64,000 nt of DNA from Cybelea sp963824595 (GTDB lineage: Bacteria > Vulcanimicrobiota > Vulcanimicrobiia > Vulcanimicrobiales > Vulcanimicrobiaceae), in assembly GCA_963824595.1 (NCBI GenBank), contig CAWGPY010000003.1, positions 124,001 to 188,000 on the forward strand. Reading direction: 5' to 3'. Numbering within the stretch: the stretch's first letter is position 1; each line of letters begins with the position of its first letter. Below the pieces are notes generated by a model, which searched no databases, was not told the origin of the DNA, and saw only the letters and a program-made list of their open reading frames with translations. Below are positions 17,798 through 25,159 of the stretch, piece after piece. The translations under genes were made by a program, and so were the position numbers.

Positions 17798-18731
17798 CCC
17801 GCTGCGACGCGTACGTGCGCGTCAGCCACGCGCCGAAGCGCGGTTCGCGGCCGCGCACGATCCGTTCGTAGAGCTCCCGCAGCCGCTGCGTGATCGGACC
17901 GATCGCTCCGTCGCCGACGCGGCGGCGGTCGATCGCGGTGACGTAGCAGATGCCCACGGCGGTGCCGGTGAAGAACACTTCCTCGGCGGAGTAGAGCTCG
18001 CCGCGATCGATCGAGCGCTCGACGACGTCGAGCCCCAACTCGGTGCGCGCGATGTCCATGATGGCCCGGCGCGTCACGCCTTCCAACACGTTCTGCGACG
18101 GATCCGGGGTGTAGAGCACGTTGCGCCGCACCAGGAAGATGTTTTCGGCCGATCCCTCGGCGACGTGGCCGTCGTGCGAGAGCAGGATCGCCTCATCGTA
18201 ACCGTTCTGGATCGCCTCGCTCTTGGCGAGCGCCGAGTTGACGTAGAGGCCGGTGATCTTCGCGCGCGGGGGCGCCATCGTGTCGTCGGCTCGGCGCCAC
18301 GAGCTGACGCAGACGTCGAGCCCACGCTCGCCGTCGATGTAATGCGTGAACGGGATGGGCACGATCGCGAACGCGTCGGGTACGTTGTGCAGGCGGACGC
18401 CGATGTCTTCGGCGGCCTTGTAGGCGAACGGGCGGATATACACGTCGGTCTGGTACTTATTGCGCAGGCAGAGCTGCGTGGTGATCTCGACGAGCTCGTC
18501 GACGCTGTTGGGCAGCTCCATGGTCAGGATCTTCGCCGACGTCACCAGGCGCTCGTAGTGGTCGCGCACCAGCACCAGGAACAGCTCCCGCTCCTCGGGC
18601 ACCCAGTACCCGCGGATGCCTTCGAAGCAGCCGGTTCCGTATTGCAGCCCGTGCGTGAGCAGGCCCACCTTGGCATCGTCGTATTTCTGGAACCGGCGGT
18701 CCGCATAGACGGTAATCGACGAAAGATCCAC
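17787..18731 (-). CDS. ilvE: Branched-chain amino acid aminotransferase
   Basis: 314 residues from GTG 18731, selected because GGGAGGG lies eight bases upstream and the protein then begins two residues before the conserved VYADRRF-type strand. The frame is open for 63 more bases. Class IV PLP fold: HGLQYGTGCFEGIRGYW, IRPFAYKA, the Schiff-base lysine in AKITGLYVNSALAKSEAIQNGYDEAILL, then GSAENIFLVRRN and FFTGTAVGICYVTAID. It performs the last step of Leu, Ile and Val synthesis. It is divergent from the formate dehydrogenase operon. Confidence 0.93.
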   Translation of the reverse strand: MDLSSITVYADRRFQKYDDAKVGLLTHGLQYGTGCFEGIRGYWVPEERELFLVLVRDHYERLVTSAKILTMELPNSVDELVEITTQLCLRNKYQTDVYIRPFAYKAAEDIGVRLHNVPDAFAIVPIPFTHYIDGERGLDVCVSSWRRADDTMAPPRAKITGLYVNSALAKSEAIQNGYDEAILLSHDGHVAEGSAENIFLVRRNVLYTPDPSQNVLEGVTRRAIMDIARTELGLDVVERSIDRGELYSAEEVFFTGTAVGICYVTAIDRRRVGDGAIGPITQRLRELYERIVRGREPRFGAWLTRTYASQRVSA

Positions 18732-18755
18732 GGCCTGTGCCCTCCCTTCGGGATG

Positions 18756-18796
18756 GCCGAAGTTCCTTCGGCGGCGCAAAGCTCCTTTGGCCAAAG
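18756..18796. promoter_or_regulatory. Hairpins in the ilvE-fdh divergent spacer
   Basis: The 143-base spacer between ilvE (GTG 18731) and the formate dehydrogenase gene holds a 7-bp hairpin at 18756-18772 (GCCGAAG, loop TTC, CTTCGGC) and a 12-base perfect palindrome CTTTGGCCAAAG at 18785-18796. Either could be an RNA structure or a protein site for one or both transcripts. I see no convincing -35/-10 pair beside them. Confidence 0.35.
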
Positions 18797-18874
18797 CTCG
18801 AGCGGGCCCCGGACATTTGGTGTGGGAGCCCCCGCGGGTGGGGAGCGCCGCCGGGACGCTCGAATTACCTCTGT

Positions 18875-20785
18875 GTGAGCAAACCCTACCTTCGGTTGAC
18901 GCATCCGCTGGTGCGCGAGGACGGCCGGCTGCGCCGCGCGACGTGGGACGAGGCGCTGGAACGCGCCGCGTCGGCGTTGCGCGACGCGCGCGAACGCGGC
19001 CCCCAGCGCACGTACGGGATGTTCAGCTGCTCGAAGGCCACCAACGAGATGAACTACGTCGCGCAGAAGTTCTCTCGAGCGGTCGTCGGCAGCAACAACA
19101 TCGACAGCTGCAACCGCACTTGACACGCCCCTAGCGTCGTCGGTCTGACGGCGGTATTCGGGGCCGGCGGCGGCACCAGCTCGTACGAAGAGGTGGAGCA
19201 TGCCGACGTCGTGATCTTATGGGGGTCGAATGCGCGCGAGACGCATCCGATCTACTTTCACCACGTCCTGCGCGGACTGCGCAACGGCGCGAAGCTCTAC
19301 GTCGTGGATCCGCGCCGCACCGCCAGCGCGCAGTTCGCCGCGGGCTGGCTGGGGCTCGACGTCGGATCGGACATCGCGCTGGCGAACGCCGTGGGCCGCG
19401 AGATCCTCGCCGCCGGCCTGGAGAACCGCGAGTTCATCGAGCGCGCCACCAGCGGAATCGACGAATATCGCGCGATCGTCCAGCCCTACACGCTGGAGTA
19501 CGCCGAGCGGGTTACCGGCGTCCCGGCGGCGCTGATACGCGAGCTCGCGCACGCCTACGCACGCTCGCCGCGCGCGCAGCTCTGCTGGACGCTGGGCATC
19601 ACCGAGCATCACAACGCCGTCGACAACGTGCGCTCGCTCATCAACCTGGCGCTGCTGTGCGGACACGTCGGACGCTACGGATCGGGCGTCTGTCCGCTGC
19701 GCGGACAGAACAACGTGCAGGGCGGCGGCGACATGGGCGCCATCCCCAACAAGTTTCCAGGCGGACAAGACGTCGAGGATCCCGAGGCGGTTGACAAGTT
19801 CGAGCGCTCGTGGAACGTGACGCTGCCGCGCGGCCGGGGCTGGAACCTGACCGACATGTTCCACGCCGCCGAGCGCGGCGAGCTCGACACGCTCTACATC
19901 ATCGGCGAGAATCCCGCGCAATCCGAGGCAGACCAGGAGCATGCGGTCGGCCTGCTGCGCGGCCTGCGGCACCTGATCGTGCAAGACATCTTTCTCACCA
20001 AGACCGGCGAGCTGGCCGAGGTGGTGTTTCCCGCGTCGGCGAGCTGGTGCGAGGCCGAAGGCACCGTCACGAGCAGCGAGCGGCGCGTGCAGCGCTGCCG
20101 CAAGGCGCTCGAGCCGCCCGGCGAGGCGCGCGACGACGTCGCGATCCTCTGCGAGCTCGCGCGGCGGCTGGGCCACGATTGGCCGGAGTATAGCGCGCAG
20201 CAGGCCTGGGACGAGTGCCGCTCGCTCTCACCGTGGCACGCCGGCATGAGCTACGCGCGGCTCGACGCGCTCGGCGGCCTGCAGTGGCCGTGCTACGACG
20301 AGAACCATCCCGGCGAGCTGTTTCTGCACGCGCGCCTTTGGCACGAGCCCCGCGAAGGGCCGGCGGCGCCGTTTGCCGCGGTGGACCACGACCCGCCGGT
20401 CGAGGCGCTCGACGACGAATATCCGGTGCGGCTTACCACCGGACGCCGGCTCGACTCGTTCAACACGGGCGTGCAGAGCGGCGGCTATGCGTCGCCGATG
20501 CGGCGCGGCGAGACGCTCGACATCTCACCCGAAGACGCGCGACGCTACGCCGTCGCCGACGGCGACCGCGTGCGGGTGACGTCGCGCCGTGGATCGGTGG
20601 TCGTTCCCGTTCGCGTGGATCCCGGCTTGCGCGCCGGGCTCGCGTTTACGACCTTCCATCATAACGACGACGTCGCGACCAACCTGCTGACGATCGACGC
20701 GACCGATCCCAAGTCGGGCACCGCGGAGTTCAAGGCGTGCGCGGTACGCATCGAGCCGTTCGAACGCGTGGGCGCGGCGACGTGA
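18875..20785 (+). CDS. fdhA: Formate dehydrogenase catalytic subunit, selenocysteine-containing, lacking the Fe4S4 domain
   Basis: 636 residues from GTG 18875 (no strong RBS), read through an in-frame TGA at 19121 as selenocysteine 83. The context NNIDSCNRT-U-HAPSVVGL is the FDH active site, and the frame continues without other stops. Downstream text is a complete Mo-bisMGD oxidoreductase body: VVILWGSNARETHPI, VVDPRRT, GITEHHNAVDNVRSL, GQNNVQGGGDMG, YIIGENPAQSEAD, and the C-terminal cofactor domain starting PVRLTTGRRLDSFNTG. It oxidises formate to CO2. Odd: the chain begins at RLTHPLVREDG, exactly after the Fe4S4 domain that normally precedes it. That domain is at 22485-23324. A GTGA overlap leads to fdhB. 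Confidence 0.93.
19121..19164 (+). promoter_or_regulatory. UGA selenocysteine codon and SECIS hairpin
   Basis: TGA occupies 19121-19123. Just downstream an RNA hairpin can form: outer stem GCCCC (19127-19131) with GGGGC (19160-19164), an internal loop, then a 7-bp inner stem CGUCGUC (19135-19141) with GACGGCG (19147-19153; one G-U pair), closed by the loop GGUCU. GGUCU is the apical sequence recognised by SelB in the E. coli fdhF and fdnG elements, at a similar distance from the UGA. Decoding needs SelA, SelB, SelC and SelD, none of which is in the window. Confidence 0.9.
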
Positions 20786-22488
20786 GCGATCTGCACTTCA
20801 CCTCCGCGAGCGCGAGCGGCGAAGAACGCGCCGCCGTCGATGCGCTGCTCGGGCCGCACGACGATGGCGCGCGTCCCGGACGCGACCTGCTGCTGCCCGC
20901 GCTGCACGCCGTGTCCGACGCCGTCGGCTGGATCGGCGCCGGCGCCGTGAACTACGTCGGCGAGCGCCTCGGCGTCGCGCCGGCCGAAGTCTACGGCGTT
21001 GCGACGTTCTACAAGCTGTTCTCTACGACGCCGGCGCCGAAGCGGGTGGTCCACGTGTGCGACGACATCGCGTGCATCTGCGCGGGCGCGGAGGCGCTGT
21101 GCGAGGAGATCGAACGCAGCGGCGTCGCGTGGCACCGCAGCCCCTGCCTGGGGCAGTGCGATCGCGCGCCGGCGACGCTGACGTTCGAGGCCGGCGCGCG
21201 CGACCGCGCCGCGGACGACGCTCCGGCGCCGCACGTCGGCGGCACCGAACTGCGCCTGCTGCGGCGCGTGGGCACCGTGGATCCCGAGAGCCTCGACGCG
21301 TATCGCGCGGCGGGCGGCTATGCGGCGTTGCGCCGAGCGTTCGAGCTGGGTCCCGGCGGCACCGTGGCGGAGATCGCGGCGTCGAAGCTGCTGGGCCGCG
21401 GGGGCGCCGCGTTTCCCACCGGCAAGAAGATGGAGGCCGTCGCGAGCGCGCCCGCAACGCCGCACTATCTGGTGTGCAACGCCGACGAGTCGGAGCCGGG
21501 CACGTTCAAGGACCGCGTGTTGATGGAGGGCGATCCGTTCGCGATCGTCGAGGCGATGACGATCGCGGCGTACGCAACGGGCTGCGAGCGCGGCTTCATC
21601 TATATTCGCGGCGAGTATCCGCTCGCGGCGCGGCGGATCGAGAACGCGATCGGCGCGGCGCGCGCCGCCGGCCTGCTCGGCGACGACGCGATGGGCGGCG
21701 GGATACGCTTCGACGTCGAGGTGCGCCGCGGCGCGGGCGCCTACATCTGCGGCGAGGAGACGGCGCTGTTCAATTCGATCGAGGGCAAACGCGGGGAGCC
21801 GCGCAGCAAGCCGCCGTTTCCCGCGGAAGCCGGGCTCTTCGGCAAGCCGACGCTGGTGAACAACGTCGAGACGCTCGCGAACCTGCTGCCGATTCTGCTC
21901 GAGGGCGGCGCGGCGTACGCGCGCGTCGGCACGCCCGAGTCGACGGGCACGCGCCTGTTCTGCCTGTCGGGCACCGTGGCGCGCCCCGGAATCTATGAAG
22001 TGCCGCACGGCACGACGCTTGGCGCGTTGATCGAAATGGCGGGCGGCGTGCCCGCGCCCGGCACGCTGCGCGCGATCCTGCTCGGCGGCGCCGCGGGCAC
22101 GATGGTCGCGCCCGACGCGGTCGATCTGCATCTGAGCTTCGAAGCCGCGCGCGCGGCGGAGGCAACGCTGGGCTCGGGCGTGGTGATGCTCTTCGACGAC
22201 CGCGTCGACATGACGGCGATCTTGCGCCGCATCGCGCGGTTCTTCCGCGACGAGTCGTGCGGGCAGTGTGTCCCGTGCCGGGTGGGGACGGTGCGGCAGG
22301 CCGAGGCGCTGGATCGCATCTCCCACGGCGCGCACGGCGCGGCGCGCGCGCGCGACGTCTCCCTGCTCGGCGAGATCGGCGCAGCGATGCGCGATGCGTC
22401 GATCTGCGGCCTCGGGCAGACGGCCGCCAGCGCCATCGAGTCGGCGCGCAGGAACCTGCACCTGCTGGCGGCGGAGGACGCTCCGTGA
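20782..22488 (+). CDS. fdhB: NuoE-NuoF fusion, NAD-reducing beta subunit of formate dehydrogenase
   Basis: 568 residues from GTG 20782, overlapping the fdhA stop. Residues 1-135 are a NuoE-type thioredoxin-fold [2Fe-2S] domain with ligands C93, C98, C122 and C126. From about 150 the chain is NuoF: FMN/NADH glycine loop GRGGAAFPTGKK (207-218), CNADESEPGTFKDR, ICGEETALFNSIEG, and the [4Fe-4S] site ESCGQCVPCRVGT near residue 495. It accepts electrons from the iron-sulfur subunit and reduces NAD+, as in the Methylobacterium Fdh1 beta subunit, which has the same fusion. The gene lies between the two halves of the alpha subunit. Confidence 0.93.
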   Translation: MSDLHFTSASASGEERAAVDALLGPHDDGARPGRDLLLPALHAVSDAVGWIGAGAVNYVGERLGVAPAEVYGVATFYKLFSTTPAPKRVVHVCDDIACICAGAEALCEEIERSGVAWHRSPCLGQCDRAPATLTFEAGARDRAADDAPAPHVGGTELRLLRRVGTVDPESLDAYRAAGGYAALRRAFELGPGGTVAEIAASKLLGRGGAAFPTGKKMEAVASAPATPHYLVCNADESEPGTFKDRVLMEGDPFAIVEAMTIAAYATGCERGFIYIRGEYPLAARRIENAIGAARAAGLLGDDAMGGGIRFDVEVRRGAGAYICGEETALFNSIEGKRGEPRSKPPFPAEAGLFGKPTLVNNVETLANLLPILLEGGAAYARVGTPESTGTRLFCLSGTVARPGIYEVPHGTTLGALIEMAGGVPAPGTLRAILLGGAAGTMVAPDAVDLHLSFEAARAAEATLGSGVVMLFDDRVDMTAILRRIARFFRDESCGQCVPCRVGTVRQAEALDRISHGAHGAARARDVSLLGEIGAAMRDASICGLGQTAASAIESARRNLHLLAAEDAP

Positions 22489-23324
22489 AGCTCATCAACC
22501 TGACGATCGACGGCGCGGCGGCGCAGGTGCCCGAGGGCGCCACCATCTTGGATGCGTGCAACGCGCTGGGCGTCGAGACGCCGACGCTCTGCTATCTCGA
22601 GACGCTGACGCCGGTGAACGCGTGCCGCGTCTGCGTGGTCGAGCTCGAGGGGTCGCGCGCGCTCGTCCCGGCGTGCGCGCGGCGCGCCGAGCCCGGCATG
22701 AAGATCCAGACCGACTCGCCGCGCGTGCGGCACAGCCGCAAGATGGTGCTCGAATTCCTCGGCTCGTCGGTAGACCTCTCCACGGCGCCCGACGCGCGGC
22801 GATACTCCGAGCGGTATGCGGCCGACCCGTCGCGGTACGGCGACGAGCGCGCGACCGTGGCGCAGCCGGTGAAGATCGACAACGCGCTGTACGTGCGCGA
22901 CTACTCGAAGTGCATTCTGTGCTACAAGTGCGTCGAAGCGTGCGGCGTCGACGCGCAGAACACGTTCGCGATCGCGGTTGCGGGACGCGGATTCGAGGCG
23001 GAGATCTCGACCGAATACGACGTGCCGTTGCCGGACTCGGCCTGCGTCTACTGCGGCAACTGCATCGGCGTCTGCCCGACGGGCGCGCTGATGTTCTCGT
23101 CGGAGCACGAGCTGCGCGAACGCGGCGAGTGGAGGGAAGACGAGCAGACGCAAACCGACACGATCTGCTCGTACTGCGGCGTGGGCTGCACGCTGACGCT
23201 GCACGTGCAAGAGAACGAGATCGTGAAAGTGAGCTCGCCGATCGAGAACTCGGTCACGAGCGGGCACCTGTGCGTGAAGGGCCGCTTCGGCTACGCCTAC
23301 GTGCAGTCGCGCCCCGACGAATGA
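22485..23324 (+). CDS. Formate dehydrogenase iron-sulfur module: N-terminal part of the alpha subunit as a separate protein
   Basis: 279 residues from GTG 22485, overlapping fdhB. It has a [2Fe-2S] ferredoxin domain (C36, C47, C50, C64), two [4Fe-4S] motifs (C143/C146/C149/C153 and C187/C190/C193/C197), and, at 225-279, the Mo-oxidoreductase Fe4S4 domain (CSYCGVGC plus HLCVKGRFGY; C228, C231, C235, C263 and K265). In ordinary FdhA this leads straight into the catalytic domain, but here the protein stops at FVQS-like YVQSRPDE, the domain border. The His-Cys3 cluster region of NuoG/FdhA is ligand-free (residues 90-110). It must dock onto the product of 18875-20785. ATGA overlap with fdhD. Confidence 0.9.
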   Translation: MKLINLTIDGAAAQVPEGATILDACNALGVETPTLCYLETLTPVNACRVCVVELEGSRALVPACARRAEPGMKIQTDSPRVRHSRKMVLEFLGSSVDLSTAPDARRYSERYAADPSRYGDERATVAQPVKIDNALYVRDYSKCILCYKCVEACGVDAQNTFAIAVAGRGFEAEISTEYDVPLPDSACVYCGNCIGVCPTGALMFSSEHELRERGEWREDEQTQTDTICSYCGVGCTLTLHVQENEIVKVSSPIENSVTSGHLCVKGRFGYAYVQSRPDE

Positions 23325-24169
23325 TGGAGACGAGGGCGGGCAGGAGCGTCGAGGTGGAGACCGTGGCGCTGCAGGGCGAGAAGCGGACGCGCAAGCACGA
23401 CGCGGTCGTCGGCGAGGAGCCGCTCGAGATCCGGCTGAGCGCGGGCGGGGAAACGCGGCCGCTCGCGGTGACGATGCGGACGCCGGGCAACGACTTCGAG
23501 CTCGCTGCGGGGTTCCTCCACGGCGAGGGCATCGTGCGCTCGCGCGACGACATCGCCGAGCTCACCTACTGCCTGGACCCCGCGATCGATGCCGACCAGC
23601 GCTACAACGTGGTGAGCGTCGAGCTGCGCGGCGCGGCACCGGCCGACGCGGCTCGCTTCGAGCGCCACTTTACGATGAACAGCTCGTGCGGCGTCTGCGG
23701 GCGCGCGCAGCTGGATTCGCTGCGCGAGCGCGGCATCGCGCCGATCGGCGACGACGTGCGCGTGCCGGCCGGCGTGCTCTACGCCTTACCGGAGCGGATG
23801 CGCGCGGCGCAGCGCGTCTTCGCCTCGACCGGCGGCCTGCACGCCGCGGCGCTGTTCGACGAGCTCGGCGAGGCGATCGCGGTGCGCGAGGACGTCGGTC
23901 GCCACAACGCGGTCGACAAGCTCGTCGGCTGGGCGCTGCTCGACGGACGCCTGCCGCTCTCGCGGCGCGCGCTGGTGGTGAGCGGCAGAACGAGCTACGA
24001 GATCCTGCAGAAGGCCGTCGTCGCGCGCGTTCCGATCGTGGCGTCCGTCTCGGCGCCCAGCAGCCTGGCCGTGGACCTCGCGCGCGAGTTCGGCGTCACG
24101 CTGGTCGGGTTCTTACGCGGCGACCGCGCGAACGTGTACAGCTCGCCGGACCGCATCGTGTCGGCCTAA
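23321..24169 (+). CDS. fdhD: FdhD sulfurtransferase for formate dehydrogenase
   Basis: 282 residues. ATG 23321 overlaps the previous stop, and a second ATG follows at once. The conserved MNSSCGVCG loop (about residues 115-123) holds the two cysteines that pass sulfur from IscS to Mo-bisMGD, needed for active FDH. Other family blocks are PLAVTMRTPGNDFELAAGFL, HEDVGRHNAVDK-type (REDVGRHNAVDKL) and SGRTSYEILQKA. Its position as last gene of the operon supports assignment of the upstream genes to a working formate dehydrogenase. Confidence 0.94.
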   Translation: MMETRAGRSVEVETVALQGEKRTRKHDAVVGEEPLEIRLSAGGETRPLAVTMRTPGNDFELAAGFLHGEGIVRSRDDIAELTYCLDPAIDADQRYNVVSVELRGAAPADAARFERHFTMNSSCGVCGRAQLDSLRERGIAPIGDDVRVPAGVLYALPERMRAAQRVFASTGGLHAAALFDELGEAIAVREDVGRHNAVDKLVGWALLDGRLPLSRRALVVSGRTSYEILQKAVVARVPIVASVSAPSSLAVDLAREFGVTLVGFLRGDRANVYSSPDRIVSA

Positions 24170-24183
24170 GCGGAGCGCGCCCC

Positions 24184-24335
24184 GGCGTTCCACACATGTT
24201 GCTGCGGGACTCCGACGCGAGCGCCATTGACAGGATGTCATTAACTCTTCCTCAGCAGGTGGCGCGAGCGCGGCGTAGCAGGAGCGCCGCAGGAGGTGGC
24301 GCGACGAGCGACCGCAGCGGCATGTGTGGAACGCC
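24184..24335. repeat. Long inverted repeat downstream of fdhD
   Basis: The arms GGCGTTCCACACATG (24184-24198) and CATGTGTGGAACGCC (24321-24335) are perfect complements. The pairing extends inward with GCTGCGG (24201-24207) and CCGCAGC (24312-24318). The 104-base interior has a local direct repeat of AGGTGGCGCGA (near 24257 and 24291) and no coding sequence. It could be a terminator-like cruciform, a small non-autonomous mobile element or a dispersed intergenic repeat. No flanking target-site duplication is clear. Confidence 0.55.
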
Positions 24336-24361
24336 AAAGGGCGCGGTGCGTTTCCTAATGC

Positions 24362-24405
24362 TGTCCTTCGACACGCGCGCCTGCGGCGCGCTGCTCACGA
24401 TGACA
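24362..24405. terminator. Hairpin between convergent fdhD and hydrolase genes
   Basis: A GC-rich hairpin with GCGCGCC (24375-24381), loop TGC and GGCGCGC (24385-24391), framed by TGTC and GACA. It overlaps the last codons of the minus-strand hydrolase. No long U-tract follows on either strand, so it may be a weak bidirectional terminator or simply a stable 3' structure. Confidence 0.4.
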
Positions 24406-25159
24406 AGAGCAAAAACTCGCGGAGGAGCGCGTTGAACGCCGGAGCGTTGTCGGCGTTGGCCACGTGGCCGGCGTCCGGAATCGTCGCGAGCTTCGCGTTG
24501 GGAATCGCCGCCGCGATCTCTTCCGACAACGAGCCCGGCGCAACCGCGTCGTTCTCGCCGTGCGCGACGAGCGTCGGCACGCGGATCTGCGGCAGCACGT
24601 CGCGATAGTCGCCGGTCCACGTCGCCTGCGTCGAGGCGACGTAACACTGCACGGATTTGCACGCCATCTGCTCGACCGTCTCGCCGAGGCGTCCCGGCGG
24701 CAGGCCGAGCTTCGCCGCGCGGCGTTCGCCGAACGTGCGCATGTCGCCGGCGCCGAGAACGTCGGCCGTGATCGCCGCGACGTGCTGCTCGGCGTCGGGG
24801 TAACGCGCGAAGGTTCCCAGCAGCACGAGACGCTCGATGCGCTGCGGTGCGGAGCGCAGCAGCTCGAACGCGACGACGCCGCCCAAACTGCAGCCGACGA
24901 GCGTGAAACGCGGCGCGCCCAGCGCGCCGCCGACCGCCAGCACGTCCTGGGCGAAGCCCGCGCGGGTGATGGTCGCCGGATCGGGATCGGGCTTGCTCGC
25001 GCCGTTGCCGCGCAGCTCGATGGCCGCGCAGCGGTACTCGGCGCCGAAGGCATCGAGCTGCGCGTCCCAAATCGCCGCGGTCGAGCCCACGCCGTGCACG
25101 AACAGCAGCGTGCCGCGCGATTCTCCGGCCGGACCTGCGAGCCGCGCGCCGCCGATCAC
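24395..25159 (-). CDS. Alpha/beta hydrolase
   Basis: 254 residues from GTG 25159, which overlaps the polX TGA. The frame is open far upstream but there it only shadows polX. The fold markers are in order: LLFVHGVGSTAAIWDAQLD (oxyanion loop), nucleophile elbow VGCSLGGVVAF, the acid in VAHGENDAVAP and the catalytic His in DAGHVANAD. The closest pattern is 3-oxoadipate enol-lactonase/PcaD-like enzymes, but no aromatic-degradation genes are adjacent, so the substrate is open. Confidence 0.87.
   Translation of the reverse strand: MIGGARLAGPAGESRGTLLFVHGVGSTAAIWDAQLDAFGAEYRCAAIELRGNGASKPDPDPATITRAGFAQDVLAVGGALGAPRFTLVGCSLGGVVAFELLRSAPQRIERLVLLGTFARYPDAEQHVAAITADVLGAGDMRTFGERRAAKLGLPPGRLGETVEQMACKSVQCYVASTQATWTGDYRDVLPQIRVPTLVAHGENDAVAPGSLSEEIAAAIPNAKLATIPDAGHVANADNAPAFNALLREFLLLSS

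Noticed and set aside
18737..19123. A 128-codon ORF ending at TGA 19121, and a separate ORF beginning at 19193, as two genes or a pseudogene.
   Set aside because: Both parts are in the same frame, the sequence between them is good formate dehydrogenase sequence, and the TGA matches the selenocysteine position with a SECIS behind it. The first 46 codons before GTG 18875 do not look like protein.
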